From the NCBI GenBank assembly GCA_949317995.1, contig OX439044.1, positions 14,884,141 through 14,948,140 on the forward strand: a stretch of DNA of 64,000 nucleotides, written 5' to 3'. The stretch comes from Acholoe squamosa. Lineage: Eukaryota; Annelida; Polychaeta; Phyllodocida; Polynoidae. Both the position numbers and the translations under genes were made by a program. This document shows, in pieces, positions 10,320 to 23,620 of the stretch. Below the pieces are notes generated by a model that was not told the origin of the DNA, made no database searches, and saw only the letters and a list, made by a program, of their open reading frames with translations. Each line of letters begins with the position of its first letter. The first letter of the stretch is position 1.

Positions 10320-10790
10320 ATGACCCAGTCAGCTGATCGGGACAGGTCGTTTGCGGTCCCCTTTAGGGGTTGGGGGGGGGGTCTTTGGGTTCCTTTGTAT
10401 GTTCCATACAAAAACAGTGACAAGAGGGGGTGCGTGGGTCCTGAAAAATGCCTAAATATCGGTGACGTAATTGTCCCCTTATTAAATCACTTCCTGCTAA
10501 TAAAACTTGAGCTTATAATAGGGCGGGCAAGTCTCGTGACCTAGATAAGGTGTCGGGACCTCCCTTTATCGCTCAGGGTATTACTGCTACCATAAGCATA
10601 CAGGTGTTGCCCTGATTAGACCTCGATTTTGGACCAATATCTCTGAGGAAAATAGCTAGCTAAATGAATCACCAAGTGCTCCTGATTTCAAGCTTTCAAG
10701 TACCGCAGGGAGTGCACTGATTTGATGTCATTGATCCTGGTTATCACCAGTTTAACTTTGCCCACTGTATATATTAATTTGATACCAAAC
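10320..10790. other. Gene-free stretch before the satellite
   Basis: A G-rich run near 10370 and otherwise unique-looking sequence. No supported gene. Confidence 0.35.
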
Positions 10791-12385
10791 ATGCCTAAAT
10801 GTAGTGGCATTATTATTGAAAAGGTTTAATTGTTTCTATCAAGCATTTATCTATGTTTTAACGCTCGTTTGCGCGACTGACCGGTATTATTTCTATTTCT
10901 CAATTTATACAGTTGAGTAACTCTCAGGTGCCTGGGGTAGTTTAGTGCTATCAAAAGTATTACTAGACCAGTGTGGCTAGTAGTTGAAGCCTAATGGGAT
11001 GGTTCCTGTTGCGAATTTTTCCAGTTTCGGTCCGTGCGGTGTTGAGATTTGGTTAAAAAAAAGCAGAATTTAATTTTCCGAGCATCCGCATAGACCCAAG
11101 ATGGATAGATATTGTACAGTTTTTGGTTTTAAACAGTAGCCCAGGTGCACTAGTTACTCTGTGTGTAGTGGCATTATGATGGGAAAGGTTTAATTGTTTC
11201 TATCAAGCAATTACAGATGTTTAACGCTCGTTTGCGCGACTGACCAGTATTATTTCTATTTCTCAATTAATACATGTTGAGTAACTCTCAGGTGCCTGGG
11301 CTACCTTGATGATATTTAAAGTATTAGTACACCACTGTGGCTAGTAATTTAGGCCTGTTTGGATGCTCCCAGTTGAGAATTAAGCACCTTGTAGTCCTCT
11401 CGGTGCAAAGATTGGGTAAAAAAAAAGCTAAATTTAATTTTCCGAGCATCCGCATAGACCGAAGATGGATAGATATTGTACAGTTATTGGTTTTAAACAG
11501 TAGCCCAGGTGCACTAGTTACTCTTTATGTAGTGGCATTATGATAGGACAGGTTTAAGTGCCTCTATGAGGTGTTCTTCTACACGTAGACATGTAGTAAT
11601 TCTTGTTTGCGCGACTGACCGGTATACGAGGTGTTCGCATGGTCATGGTAAAATGCTTCTTATGACAATATGAGTTGTGTGATGTATCCTATTGCTATTC
11701 CCTCTATTAGTAAACCTTTTTTACTAGTAAATTAAGCCTAATAGGATGGTAGTAGTTGAGATTTTTTCACATTTTGGTCCGGTTGTCGATGAAAATTTGC
11801 CAAAAAAAGTCAATTTTTATTTTTGGAACTCATGGTTGGACACTATACAGGCATTAAATGTACATTTCTTGGTCTTAATCAATAGCCCAGATGCTCTGGT
11901 ACAGGTGTGTGAAGTATAGTCATGATATGAAGTGTCTAAGTATTACTTTTATGAGCTAGCGAATATGTTACAATAGTGCTCGCAGGTGCCTGAAAATGAC
12001 CCTGCGGAGGGGTATTGACATTGTGTCAGTAGAATGCTTGTAGTGATACTGTGATATGCCTGGGCTAACCTAATGTTATCCAAATTGTTAGTAGACCAGT
12101 GTGGCTAGTAGTTGAAGCCTAATGGGATGGTTCCAGTTCTGAATTTTTCCAGTTTCGGTCCGTGCGGTGTTGAGATTAGGTAAAAAAAATGTTAAAATTA
12201 ATTTTCAGAGCATCCGCATAGACCCAAGATGGGTAGATATTGTACAGTTATTGGTTTTAAACAGTAGCCCAGGTGCACTAGTTACTCTGTATGTAGTGGC
12301 ATTATGATAGGACAGGTTTAAGTTCCTCCTTCAGGTGTTCTATGTACTACTGCTTGTTTGCGCGACTGACCGAAAACCGCTACTC
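10790..12385 (+). repeat. Satellite-like tandem array, unit about 365 bp
   Basis: The anchor 'gtagtggcatta' occurs at about 10801, 11167, 11531 and 12295. 'gtttgcgcgactgacc' occurs with the same spacing, as do 'gtgtggctagta' and 'gagcatccgcatagacc'. The first two periods are about 365 bp. The last gap (about 765 bp) is two units, one strongly diverged (around 11880-11940). A single inverted copy lies at 41755-42110, and diverged traces lie at 31.7-33.2 kb and 12.6-12.85 kb. No coding capacity. Confidence 0.85.
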
Positions 12386-13540
12386 GGGACATCTATTTTG
12401 GCTACAGACCACATGCAGAATGTACTTGATGAGTGGCAAATGATGATTGTTTAAGTAAGTGTACATATTGAGGATGTAATATATTGATTTTCATGCATGT
12501 ACAAAGGGTTTTAAGCCAGTGAGATCAAAATTGAGAATGTGTGTTAAAATTTTCAGAAAAATGATAATCATCGCAAAATGTGAAATGTCATCACTTTGAG
12601 AGTTTATGTGCCTCAGTTCTAACTTTTGGTACACTTATACTACACTATTAGACTAGTTTGGATATGCAATATGGTAATGATAGGGGATTTATTGAAAGAG
12701 TTACATGTATTATAAATTATTTCGATCAGTTGAGCAAACACGATCATATGGTTTTATGGCGATTGTGATAAAAACTGACCCCCTGGGAGTTAATGACTTG
12801 AATGAATGTTTTCATAAAGCCAAGATATAGGGCTATCAACAAAATAAAGTCTTAAAGTTTAATGCTGACTTTGCCTGAATTATTCCTGGGCCATGGAAAA
12901 CGACATACTTGGTTGGATCCAGTCTTATATTGTATTAGCCAATTAACAAGTCCCTTGACATACAATTCCTTTGTGGCCTAATGCAACATCAAGGCCATAG
13001 GTGTGAAGCATTAGTGAATGTCAGTGTGACATGAGCATCTCACCACCACTTCTAGGTGTGGAAATGTCACACTTATAGGTGTGGAGGCTTAAGGCTAAGC
13101 TTGGGTAGATGGGGGAGGGGGCGATGTTGCCGTCTAGGCATGGAGTGGCTTCATGCATTTAGTTGTCATACTCACAGTGAGCTGTTGCATTACATGCTAT
13201 AGTGACAGTTTCAAATGCAGTCCCCCATGATATTTTAATTACCATACCAGTATAATCATACACCAATTGGATTATTGAGAGTTGAGTTCACATACTAGTA
13301 TGCAATAGCCCATAGCTCATTTAATGTGCTGTCTAACATGAGTGGGATAGCAGGGAAAAAGTGTCTTGTTAAAGTTGTTTTAGTTGAAAAATCACCTCCA
13401 TGTTATTTTTCAGTGTGCAAATATTGTATGATATTAGGGATATGCTTGGAATTGACAATTTGTGTCTGTAAGATGCAGAAATGACAAGAAATGTTTCCAG
13501 TCCATAGACATTGCACTGTGAGCGATAATAGGAGGTCCTG
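12386..13540. other. Gene-free stretch, partly satellite-related
   Basis: The part 12760-12860 ('ccctgggagtt', 'ccaagatatagg', 'aataaagt') matches 33140-33210 in the same orientation, so it belongs to a dispersed repeat. The rest shows nothing I can name. Confidence 0.4.
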
Positions 13541-13664
13541 ACTTTGAGATTTCTCGCCTATTCTCGTGACCTACTTTCCCGCCCTATAATGGACATATAC
13601 ACTCACAGTTTTGATATATACACAAATAGTACCATGGACTGCTATAGAAATGGACTGCTCTATT

Positions 13665-14375
13665 TTTCAATTTTACCTATCCCTAATTATCCTATTGTAA
13701 AGCCTACCTATCCCTCATTTTGCCTATCCCCCAACTCTGCACATCCCTCAACGAGTAATAGGGAGTGAGGTTTCGTGGCTCTATCCCGGGCCTCAAAATG
13801 TTCCAGTCATGCGGGATTGAATCCCATCGTCAGCGGATGTGTTTTGCACCAGGCTCCTGGCTCTCCAGCCATGCGGGTTCGAATCCCATCGTCAGCGGAC
13901 ACATTTTGCACAAGGCTCCCTGCTCTCCAGCCGCGCGGGTTCGAATTCTATTGTCAGTGGACCAGCCAATCAATGGAAATGCTCCAGTCACATTTGGATG
14001 TAGACACAAGGATGGGTAGCAAGGGGGATAGGTAGCATGGGCAATAAGCAGTTTGAGGGATAGGCACAGAGAGTACCTTGTAAGATGAGCAAATGTAAAA
14101 AAAAAAAGAAAACATGGGTGCTAGGGATAGATGTACAAGTCAAATATGAGGGATGTGCAGAGTTGGGGGATAGGTATAATGAAGGATAGGTAGGCTTTAT
14201 GATTGGCATTGTTAAGGATAGGTAGACGTGATAAGCAATGTACTGTTAACCATTAAGACTTAAATAAACAGATGAACAATACAGTTAAAACACTGAGGGA
14301 TAGTCACCACAAGGGATAGGTGAAATGAATGATAGGCAGATTGAGGATAGGTAATCTATGGGGAAGTAGGACCAG
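13665..14375. repeat. Foldback region built on 'cctatccctc' motifs
   Basis: 'cctatccct' motifs on the left (13670-13765) are matched by 'gggatagg' motifs on the right (14020-14370), giving a loose inverted repeat around a 62-bp tandem array. 14280-14360 is also the reverse complement of 950-1035. Likely a MITE/foldback element without genes. Confidence 0.55.
13795..13980 (+). repeat. 62-bp tandem repeat, three units, each with a B-box-like core
   Basis: The core 'gcgggttcgaatccc' begins at 13811 (variant ggattgaat), 13873 and 13935, exactly 62 bp apart. The core matches the pol III B-box consensus GGTTCGANTCC, perfectly in the second unit. Each is followed by 'atcgtcagcgga' or a variant. There is no A box at tRNA distance, so these are not tRNA genes. 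Confidence 0.75.
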
Positions 14376-14537
14376 AGAAGTATGACTTACCACCTTCAGA
14401 TCATATCTTTGCAGTAAATGTAAAAGTGACATATGGTCCCAGGCATATTTCTAATGTTTTGGGGCTGGGAAACAAGTAGAATACCAGCTTTCAACACACA
14501 GAGCAGTTCATATGAGATTTCAAGTGGAGATCTTTCA

Positions 14538-14612
14538 GCACAGTCAAGATGGTGTAATGGTAACATGTTTACCTTCATATGAGAAGGTTCTGAGTTCAAT
14601 TCCAGCCCAGGG
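14538..14612 (+). repeat. tRNA-derived SINE head, plus strand
   Basis: 'gatggtgtaatggtaaca' resembles an A box/D arm. 'accttc-atatga-gaaggt' can form an anticodon-like stem. 'gagttcaattcc' is a B-box match. The order and spacing are those of a tRNA, with imperfect acceptor pairing. Probably the head of a SINE rather than a working tRNA. Confidence 0.45.
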
Positions 14613-14822
14613 ATGCTCTCCAAAAGCTGTAAGTTTCCAACCCAAAATTTTTTGTTATGCAAACAATTTATTTTCTTGCTATTTTCTGACTTGGCAGATG
14701 TTGAAGATTCTGTCAGTTTTCAAGCAAGCATCTATTTCAATTAGTTACAAAGTAAGGTCTTAAAAAAATACACTGCAATAGATGAGATGTTTCCTATTAA
14801 ACTGAAAAAATGAAAAATGTTT

Positions 14823-14896
14823 CTCAGCACCACCGAGACTTGAACCTGAGACCCCTCACATGCAAAGCGAGAATGCTACTGCTGTGCCACCTCTAC
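14823..14896 (-). repeat. tRNA-Ala(TGC)-like SINE head or pseudogene
   Basis: On the minus strand the A box 'tggcacagcagtagca', an anticodon stem CTCGC/GTGAG around loop TTTGCAT, and the B box 'ggttcaagtc' occur at correct distances. Acceptor, D and T stems have mismatches, so the molecule is degenerate. Flanked by other tRNA-like pieces at 14538 and 15113. Confidence 0.5.
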
Positions 14897-15112
14897 AACT
14901 GGTGAGCCAGGTTGCAATAGGCATATAAGTAGGACTGTGCCATACTTACTGAGGACATTGTGGACATTTGTCCTTACTATGGGCATTTTTCCTTACTATG
15001 GTCACTCCAGTCTGTGTTTCCTATTACTCTACTGGGCCTCAAATGACCAATGACATCTCACTGTAGTAGGTCTATGGTTGAAATATCATATTGATAGTGT
15101 CACTTTCAACAC

Positions 15113-15187
15113 CTGCCCCGCTAGCACAGATAGGAGCACAAAGGAGTGACAATAAGGAGGTACCCAGTTCAAATCCCACCAAGGAGC
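15113..15187 (+). repeat. tRNA-like fragment, plus strand, degenerate
   Basis: 'gctagcacagataggagc' (A-box-like) is followed after about 30 nt by 'cagttcaaatccc' (B-box-like). Stems are weak. Third tRNA-like piece within 650 bp. Confidence 0.35.
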
Positions 15188-16555
15188 AAAAAGGACACTG
15201 AAACCAGGAATGCACAAACAATTCATCTATTAATTAGACTACCTTAGGAAGTTGAATGTTCAACCATCTGAAGTCCTTGTTTGTATGAAATAATGGGCTT
15301 TTGTCATACGGTGACCTTAATTTCTATATTTCTTTATAGTCTTTAATAAACCACTTATGTGTTGGGCTTAATACACCCTACAGCTTAGTAGTTCAATAAG
15401 GGCTACAAATGCACGGCTACATAACCATTACAATTTAGACTGTCTGTAACTCTACAATGCAGTGCTGTTTAGTAACTCATTAAGTGGGGTTGTGCCCACT
15501 GGGTTGTGATGCTGAACTCACTCTGAAGGTAGAATCGAGCAAAGTGTGATCCTATGTATTGGGATACTCTGGTAGTGCATGACACCATTGGTAAGAAAGA
15601 CTCCTGCAATGTTGGAGCCTGTTCAGGTAGGATCCAGCATTGCCTGACCCTCTTGATAGAGATACTTAGGCAATGTCCTATTCTCTTCTATTATGTTACT
15701 CCAGTTGACCCTGAGCCTGTCTCTAAAGAGACTCCTGCACTGTGAGAGTAGGGCAGTAGAGAGGGTACAGCTAGGCCATAAACAATCTAGAGTAGAGTGT
15801 CAGGTATTGCTGGAGTATGCCTAAACCCTAGGCACACACTGAGTATCAAAATATACTCATTTTGACGACATTTGCCTGAGGCTAACATCAGGCTCACGAT
15901 GAGTATCAATATTTTCTCTGTGTACTTGTCAGATTGGGAGATAGGCAGACATTTGGATATGTGCATTGAGGTACTAACTCTGGTCTACATGTTGTGTCAA
16001 TAAACACTTCTTATCATTTTGAATATTCTTTGAATGTTTTTGTACACCTTTAAAATATCTTCTTCATCAAACCTCATTTTTAGGTACTTTTAGTCAATTT
16101 CTAAGAATCACGATCACAAATTCTAGATTCAGCAGGATTTTCTGGTCTATGAGATTCCTTCTTCCCCTTTGATTCACCCTGGTAAAGGAATGCCACAGCT
16201 CCATAAACCACCTACTCCTCTAAAGAAATCAACAATGAAGACACAAGGGCACCTAGTTTCATGGGCGCCTTAGCCCGAAGTCTATTGATATGACTTACAC
16301 CTTGGGGCACGTAACCACGTGACAGACGTGATAGCAGAAATGTCAAACTGCACAATCCCATCCGCTTTGGACATTCGGATTGGATAATTGTCATAGGACC
16401 AAAAGATAATTTGTAATTCTTTGAGAACCGGATATTGGAGTTGGAATAGGGTCACTCTTTTTATGTGGTAGCATCCAAATAGAAACTGAAACATCAGTTG
16501 AAATATGTTCTATCATGACTATCATTTCATGTGCTTATGTGCATTGTGCATTTAT
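15188..16555. other. Gene-free stretch
   Basis: No supported gene or partner repeat. Short frames are without recognisable content. Confidence 0.35.
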
Positions 16556-19500
16556 TAGCATATTATTCCAAACAGATGTGATAATTTTTTAAAAGAAGAC
16601 AATCATCTCTACTGAATATCGCAGATATGTTTAAGTTCGAGGACGGTATTAAAGAGGTCTGAAATCGTAGTTAAGAGGAGGATTTGAGCCTGGAGATTTG
16701 AGGGGGTTAACACACGCCATCTTAAGGTAGACCCTACTAGCAGAGTTTTCAATCTAATACACCAATTAACATCAGAATGAGCTTCTTTGAAGTAAGCTTA
16801 TTGGTGCTGTCTGCTTCCACTCGAGTGAACCATGTTCACTAAAGGAAAAACATTCTTGTTCTTTTTACTCTTAAATCGCGAAGGATTAAGTCATAAAACA
16901 TCTTCCAAAGGGCTTTTGAAAGAATCATCATATTTATTATGGTTCATGAATAGGTAGTGTAACCCAGTAAATATGAAATTAAAACCAATTTTGATTATTT
17001 TAATATTGTCATCATCCTTCAAGTAATGCGTCACAACTTAATCATTTTACCCCTCATGGTGTGAAGACATTAAACCCTCGTACAGTATGCTAGCCTCCCA
17101 GGTTAACCTACAATTAAGTTTGCATGCTAAGACCTCCAGGTAGTAGACACGTGAAGTACAGTCCCGTACACCATGTGGAATAGCCCCTATCAGTCCTTCA
17201 AATTTAAATAGAAAAATATCTGTCTGTTGCCAGAGCAATTATGAAGACATTTCCATCCTACTGTCGGCAGCTACTGGGAATCTTCCCCCTATGCTTCGAA
17301 TCTCTATACAATAAGGTAGCTGCCATTAGATCCATTACTATCACCTCATTCTCTGAACCATCAGAACCAGTCAGTTCTTTCCATTAGGGGATGTATTGAA
17401 GTAGATGGGAGGGGAGGGAGGGGGGGGGGCATCTCATGCCAACGGTCTAAGTGTGCAGTTCTTCCCCACTGAGATGCCATGCACGCAGACTGTCTTCTTT
17501 AAAGTGATAGCCTTGATAACATCTGCGAAGTACTAAGATGTCTAGATACTTGGTGGCCTATAAATTGATCTGTAATGGATCTTTGGAGAACACAATACAT
17601 TAGCTGCCCTGGAAGGCATTTCCCAAGGCAGTGCAACTGAGCATGGCTACTATGATATGAAACCCTTATAATTAGATTGGGTGATCGTAGGTAATGCACT
17701 ACGACTGCTATGTACGATCAGAACTTAATGTAGTATTTGCAGTCATACCAGTGCAATCAGTAGTGACCACTAGGTGTAGGGTTATAATGACATTAAAGTG
17801 AGGGATCCCAGTGCGATTTTAAGGGGATCTAGTCGTACCATCTTGAGAAATGCCTTCCAGGTCGCCTTAACAAATAAAATGTCATCTTTCGAATTAATAA
17901 ACCACAGTAACGACATATATGTACATGTACATGTATAATTATACTCCTTCAGGTGGCTAGCCAATAAAGTGGATAATATCATCGTTAGATCATAGCCCGA
18001 ACACAACTGTGATCCTGTTGCATGATTCATTTGTCAGATTAAAGATAACAACAATTCCTAAAAAGTATTTTTTTCAAAATTTTGAAACTTGCCTTTTTCC
18101 AAGATGTTGGGTATATACATTCTACTTTATCAAAGAATGACAAGGCTTGATAATAAATGGCCTCAATCATGTTTTTGCTTGGCGAAAACAGTCATTTTCC
18201 TGAAAAATGGATGGCCTTTGAACTTACCCCAAGGCCATTTAAGGTCTCTGGACTCTCTCCGTGTTAAATGAGAAAAAAAGAGAACAAAATGACAATTTCT
18301 GGTTGTTATCGACCCTTGTGAGGGTTATTGAACACTGTTGGCGCTGCACCCCTCCCGGATACAGACATGACCATGTGCCACCTCTCTTTACAGGCATGAT
18401 TGGATAACTAAAACATCCACGATGCTGATGATATAGTGGACACTCCAATTAGTCTAGAGCTGCTGATTCCTGCTGTGTTTAGATCTTTTTCTATTAGATT
18501 GGCCCAATTCTGGGAGCAACCATTAAGGACCCTTTAGAGTAACATTGTAACTTGTAAGCAACTGAGATGTTTTCCTCCTGAGGGTATCCATTGCACAAAA
18601 ATGCTTCAAAGTATGGGACGCTATTAAGCCATCCTTTAAATCATCAGTATCTATCGTTTGCTTGTACATTGTATTAGGCAATCTATTGAAAGGGATAGGT
18701 GCACCTCCTTCCACTGTCGCCACTAGTCTGATTAGCGGTCCTTCTCTACCAAGGTCTTCTTTGGAGTGATAGCCTTGACAACACCTGCCACATCTCAAGT
18801 TGTCTAAAAGCTGATCTGTGATACATGTAACAGAATCACCCAGTAATCAAGAAACATTCTTTTGGTAAGATCATATTCATCTCCCCATCCTGCAATTAGC
18901 TGACTGGAATTGAATTGTAATGAAAATATGTGAAGATTGATCATTATTACCAGTAGTTGGCTTTACTGGGAAGGGATTTTATTGGTCTAGATTAATCCAT
19001 TAGAAGATAGATACATTGTTTTACAGTCAATACTCATTACATGGAGCACAGCAGCTTAAGATCCTTCCCTATTTGCATTTGCAAAATTAATGCCACTTCC
19101 TTTTGAAGTAGTCTAAACCTGGTAGCTAAAACCTGTATGGTGTAGGCTGAAATGCTTATTGGTAATCTGCTTGATTGGTCTATGGTTCATTGCACATGTG
19201 TAATCGTTTCTATTACATTTTCCATCATGGATGATACTTTGATTCCCAAAGCAATCTAAGGAATTTTCACACTGGTGTTGTTAGCTATACTGAGAAGCTG
19301 GCATCTACATATAGAATAAGAAACCCATCACATGATGGATGATATCAATGCATCCATTTATAAGATCATCTTTATCCATTAGGTAATGTTTGGGAGCAGA
19401 TGGGTGAGACCCTTGTTAGTGATCTAACGAGACACTCCATCCTCACTGAGTTACCATGCATGCAGATTGTAGCCTTGAAAACACCTGCCAAGTCCAAAGA

Positions 19501-20700
19501 TGTCCATTTCCCCTTTGCATGACAACTATTGGCCACCATGATTGCACTAAACAACATCCTGTGTGGCAGATCAAAAGTTTATCTCACCCTGATGGTGACA
19601 ATAATGGACCTATTGACTATACTATATGTTATGTATGATTATATATGAATGCATCAGAAATTATATTTATATGCATCATATGTATTGAAATATGTTAATA
19701 CTAAATAAAAACACAATATCTTATCTGTGCACACACAAAAATTCAATCTTAAAGGTATGGCAGTAGCAAATACAAAAGGTCTAATACCTAATCTCTGATA
19801 CCATACTTCCCACACCAACCAGACCACCACCTGCTCCATCTTACTCTCAGCCCCAATTGTAAATGCGCTAAACATACTGCTGTAGTAGGTACACCAGTAC
19901 CCACATCAGATCAATGGGTTAGTACTAACAGTAACTACCCCTTAGTCCCGCATAATAAGCAATCCACTGTAAAACTGGTGCACTGGGCTGACAGTGCAGG
20001 TGTCTTATGACAACAGTGAGCAGTGCAACATAGCATTATCACTGATTATCTGACTGGAATTGGCTCATAATGAGAGATTTGTGATAATCGATTGTTGTCA
20101 CTAGTAATTGGCTTTACTACGAAGGGCTTTATTGATTAAGATTTAATAATCCATAAGAAGATAGACACATTGACTACACTGATAATCGGCAGTTTCGAAT
20201 CCTTCCCAACTCAGTTACTTTTCATTTGGATTTGTTTATCTCTTACCTTCAGTAATGCTTTTGAAATATTTTCAATATCCACCTTTGATGGTGAGGCATG
20301 GAGGATTTACATGACAGAAATTGACACTGATCCAGTGGGGTTGATTTCCCTCTTAAACCTTCAACTGTCATTTGGTTTCAAACAGTTATTTTTCTCTTAC
20401 CTTTGATATGACCTTAGCTATTGAAATGGTTTAAAGCATCACTGATTCATTCCTCACTTACTCACACCGTCTTTGACATGGCCTTCCCATGATATATGTG
20501 TTATGCAATGACAAAGTTTTATTGAGAAAATCACTGCTAAAACCGAATTCAATTGACAATATGAGTGGGCTGGTGAAATAATGAAGTGATTTACAGTATT
20601 CTCAATAGGAGCCACCTAGCTCTCTATTGAGAGCTAGGTAGCTCCTCATTTATAATGATTATTTCTAGATCTTGTGCATTCACTAGCATAACACTCCAAT
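16556..20700 (+). repeat. Segmental duplication, copy 1 (partner 20700-23620)
   Basis: Blocks 16570-16850, 18300-19030, 19300-19480 and 20040-20350 reappear in the same order and orientation at 20715-21055, 21358-21965, 22060-22470 and 22550-23225. For example 'ggatttgagcctggagattt' is at 16680 and 20832. Indels and substitutions separate the copies, and the blocks 17.0-18.2 kb are unique to this copy. No coding sequence recognised in either copy. Confidence 0.8.
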
Positions 20701-23620
20701 TAGTCATAGTATTCCAAATAGATGTGATCATTTTTGAAAAGAAGACAATCGTCTCTGCTAAATATCATAGAGATTTTTTAATTCGAGGAATCAATGGTAG
20801 TAAAGAGGTCTGAAATCATGGTCAGGAGTAGGATTTGAGCCTGGAGATTTGAGGGGGTTAACACACGCCATCTTAAGGTACCAGCAGCCATTTCAATCTA
20901 ATACACCAATTAAAGTCGATAAACTTCAAAGTGTCCTTAGTGTACGTGGGCTCACCCACTTAACGATTTAATTCTGCATCAGAAAGAGCTTCTTTGAAGT
21001 AACCTTATTGGTGCTGTCTACTTCCACTTGAGTGAGCCATGTTCACAAAAGGAAGAAAAACATATGTGACCCATCCTAATAAAATGGTACGGAAGTCGCA
21101 AATAGAAAATGTTTCGATATTGCCATATTCATTTACAGCTCATCAAGAGCTTTTATTTGGTATATAACCCTTGCATATTTGAACCAGGTTGTCCTCTGTG
21201 GGTCTTCTAGCAGTAAATGTAGTCATAACAATTAATAAAAGATTAAACTGAGATAATGAACATATTAAACATATTATAACTTATAAATCCTATAAATTCC
21301 TATGCAATTCTATATAACCACAAAAGTTATGAGTGCCCAAATAAACCAGCCATTTTTGACCGTTATCGACCCTTGTGAGTGCTAAAGTGTCATTGAACAC
21401 TCGCGGCACTGTAACCGCCGATCACAGATAATGACCATTTACCACCTCTCTTTGCAGGCATGATAAGATACCTAAAACATCCACGATGCTGATGATATAG
21501 TGGGCACTCCAATTAGTCTAGAGCTGCTGATTGCTGATGTGTAGATCTTTTTCTATTAGATTGGCCAAATTCTGGGAGCAACCATTAAGGACCCTTTAGA
21601 GTAACATTGTAACTGAGATGTTTTCCTCCTTTCCCAGGGTACCTATTTAAATCATCAGTATCATTTGCTTGTATTAGGCAATCTATTGAAAGGGATAGGT
21701 GCACCTCCTTCCACTGTCGCCACTAGTCTGATTAGACAGTCCTTCTCTACCAAGGTCTTCTTTGGAGTGATAGCCTTGACAACTCCTGCCACGTCTTAAG
21801 TTGTCTAAAAGCTGATCTGTGATCCATGTAACAGAATCACCCAGTAATCAATAAAATGAGAAGGTGTGAAAGTTGATCATTGTCACCAGTAATTGGCTTT
21901 ACAGAGAAGGGATTTAATTGGTCTAGATCAATCCATTAGAAGGTAGATACATTGTTTTACAGTCAAGCCTCACAACATGGAGCACAGCCATATAGCAAAT
22001 ACTTTGATTCCTAGAGCAATCTGAGGAATTTTCACACTGGTGTTGAACATTAGCAACTGAGCAGCTGGCATCTACATGTAACCCATCACATGACGAATTA
22101 TTATCATTGTATGCATAGTGAGTGAGTAATAGATGTTTAACGCCATTTCGACAACTGAGGTCATATTCATGGCGAGAACTACATTACACAATTTCACAGG
22201 GGAATGTGTCAGTGCCCGTGCATATGTGCACCACACACATCCCGAGGGGATAGGAAAGAGGAGAAATAGACCCTTTTAAGTGGGCTAGGGAGGCTCGGGG
22301 ATAGGGAAGAGGAGAAGTAGACCCTTTTGAGTGGGCTAGGGAAGCCCACATTGTATGCATAAGGTCATCATTATCTGTTATAACTTTCTATTAGGGAATT
22401 TGTGGGAGAAGAAGGGTGAGACTCTTGTCATTGGTCTAACCATACACTCCTTCCTCACTGAGTTATACAGACCTAGCTGGTTTGATTATCAGCCAATGAA
22501 ATGACACCAACTATTCACTGCGGTCCTCTCGGGGGCCAACTGGTACCCATCTGATAGTAATTGGCTTTACTACGAAGAACATTATACATCTAGATTTAAT
22601 AATCTATCAGATGTTAGACACATTGTGTTACAATCAAGTCTCACTACTCTGATCATTAGCAGCTTTCCTGTGGGGGGGGGGGGGCTTTAACATACGTTGG
22701 ACAGCCACTGCAGCACAAGTCTGAGGAGCTATAGCTGTTGATGACCATGGAGCCCTGAAGAATGGGGGCTGTCAGATGCCATCATGAAAGAAAAGGGAGA
22801 GCTGTCAGTGCCATGATGACTAAAGTGGGGGGGGGGGTGTCAACATTCACAACAAGGCTGTAAGGTAGAAGTTGTGACCCTAAAGTTGTCAATGCCTCAG
22901 CTTTCCTCTGGTGGCAAGTTTGGATAGTTAAAACTGTACTAGTCTGTGTAAGGTGTAGGCACTATTGAGAAGGTATGTGAATTAAGTATGGAGTTATTGC
23001 CTGGGAGTTCTAGCCATGTATTTGCTCTACATCTCATTTTTGGTGCATGAATTCTAGAGCGGGATATAGGTTTTTGCTATTTTTCACATGGATTAATTTA
23101 CCTTTTATCTTCAGTAATGAATGCTTTTGAAATGTTCTTAATATCCACCTTTGATGGCTAGGCATGGAGGACTTACATGACAGAAATTGACACTGGTCCA
23201 GTGGGTTTGATTCCTCTTAAACCTTCAACGGTGCTATGAAGCATTAAAGACAGTGGTGCGTTTCTTAGATTCTAAGGTATGTCCTAAAATTAGGGATCAC
23301 ACTGTCTTACTCTCAGGCCAAGTGAGAACGGACCCATACTCTCTACAATAACTTATCCCCCTGCAACGTCTTTTCACTGACAAATCAGGATAGATTCTAT
23401 CCTGTTATCAAATTGATTTCAAACATTTTTCTTTTTTGTAACTTAATATACACATAGCCACCACTCATTCATTCATTCGTCTTTGGCATGGCCTTCCAAT
23501 GATACTTACTTAAAGCAATGACAGAGTTTACTGAACATATCACTGCTAATATGAGTTCAAGTGATAATGAAGTACTATAGTATTCTTCATTTGTTTATTG
23601 AGAGGGGACTCCTTGTTTAT
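20700..23620 (+). repeat. Segmental duplication, copy 2
   Basis: Direct copy of 16556-20700, shorter because the 17.0-18.2 kb part is absent. It carries a private SINE-like insertion (22118-22348) and poly-G runs near 22672 and 22830. The match resumes on both sides of the insertion. Confidence 0.8.
22118..22348 (+). mobile_element. SINE-like insertion with a 13-bp target site duplication
   Basis: Flanked by identical 'cattgtatgcata' at 22105-22117 and 22349-22361. The paralogous copy near 19345 lacks the insert, which confirms it as a discrete 231-bp insertion. The left end 'gtgagtgagtaatagatg' and the following 'tttaacgcc' recall repeats common in molluscs and other marine invertebrates. 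The right part has two roughly 55-bp direct repeats ending 'gtgggctaggga'. The long duplication implies LINE-type target-primed insertion. No clear tRNA head. Confidence 0.75.
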
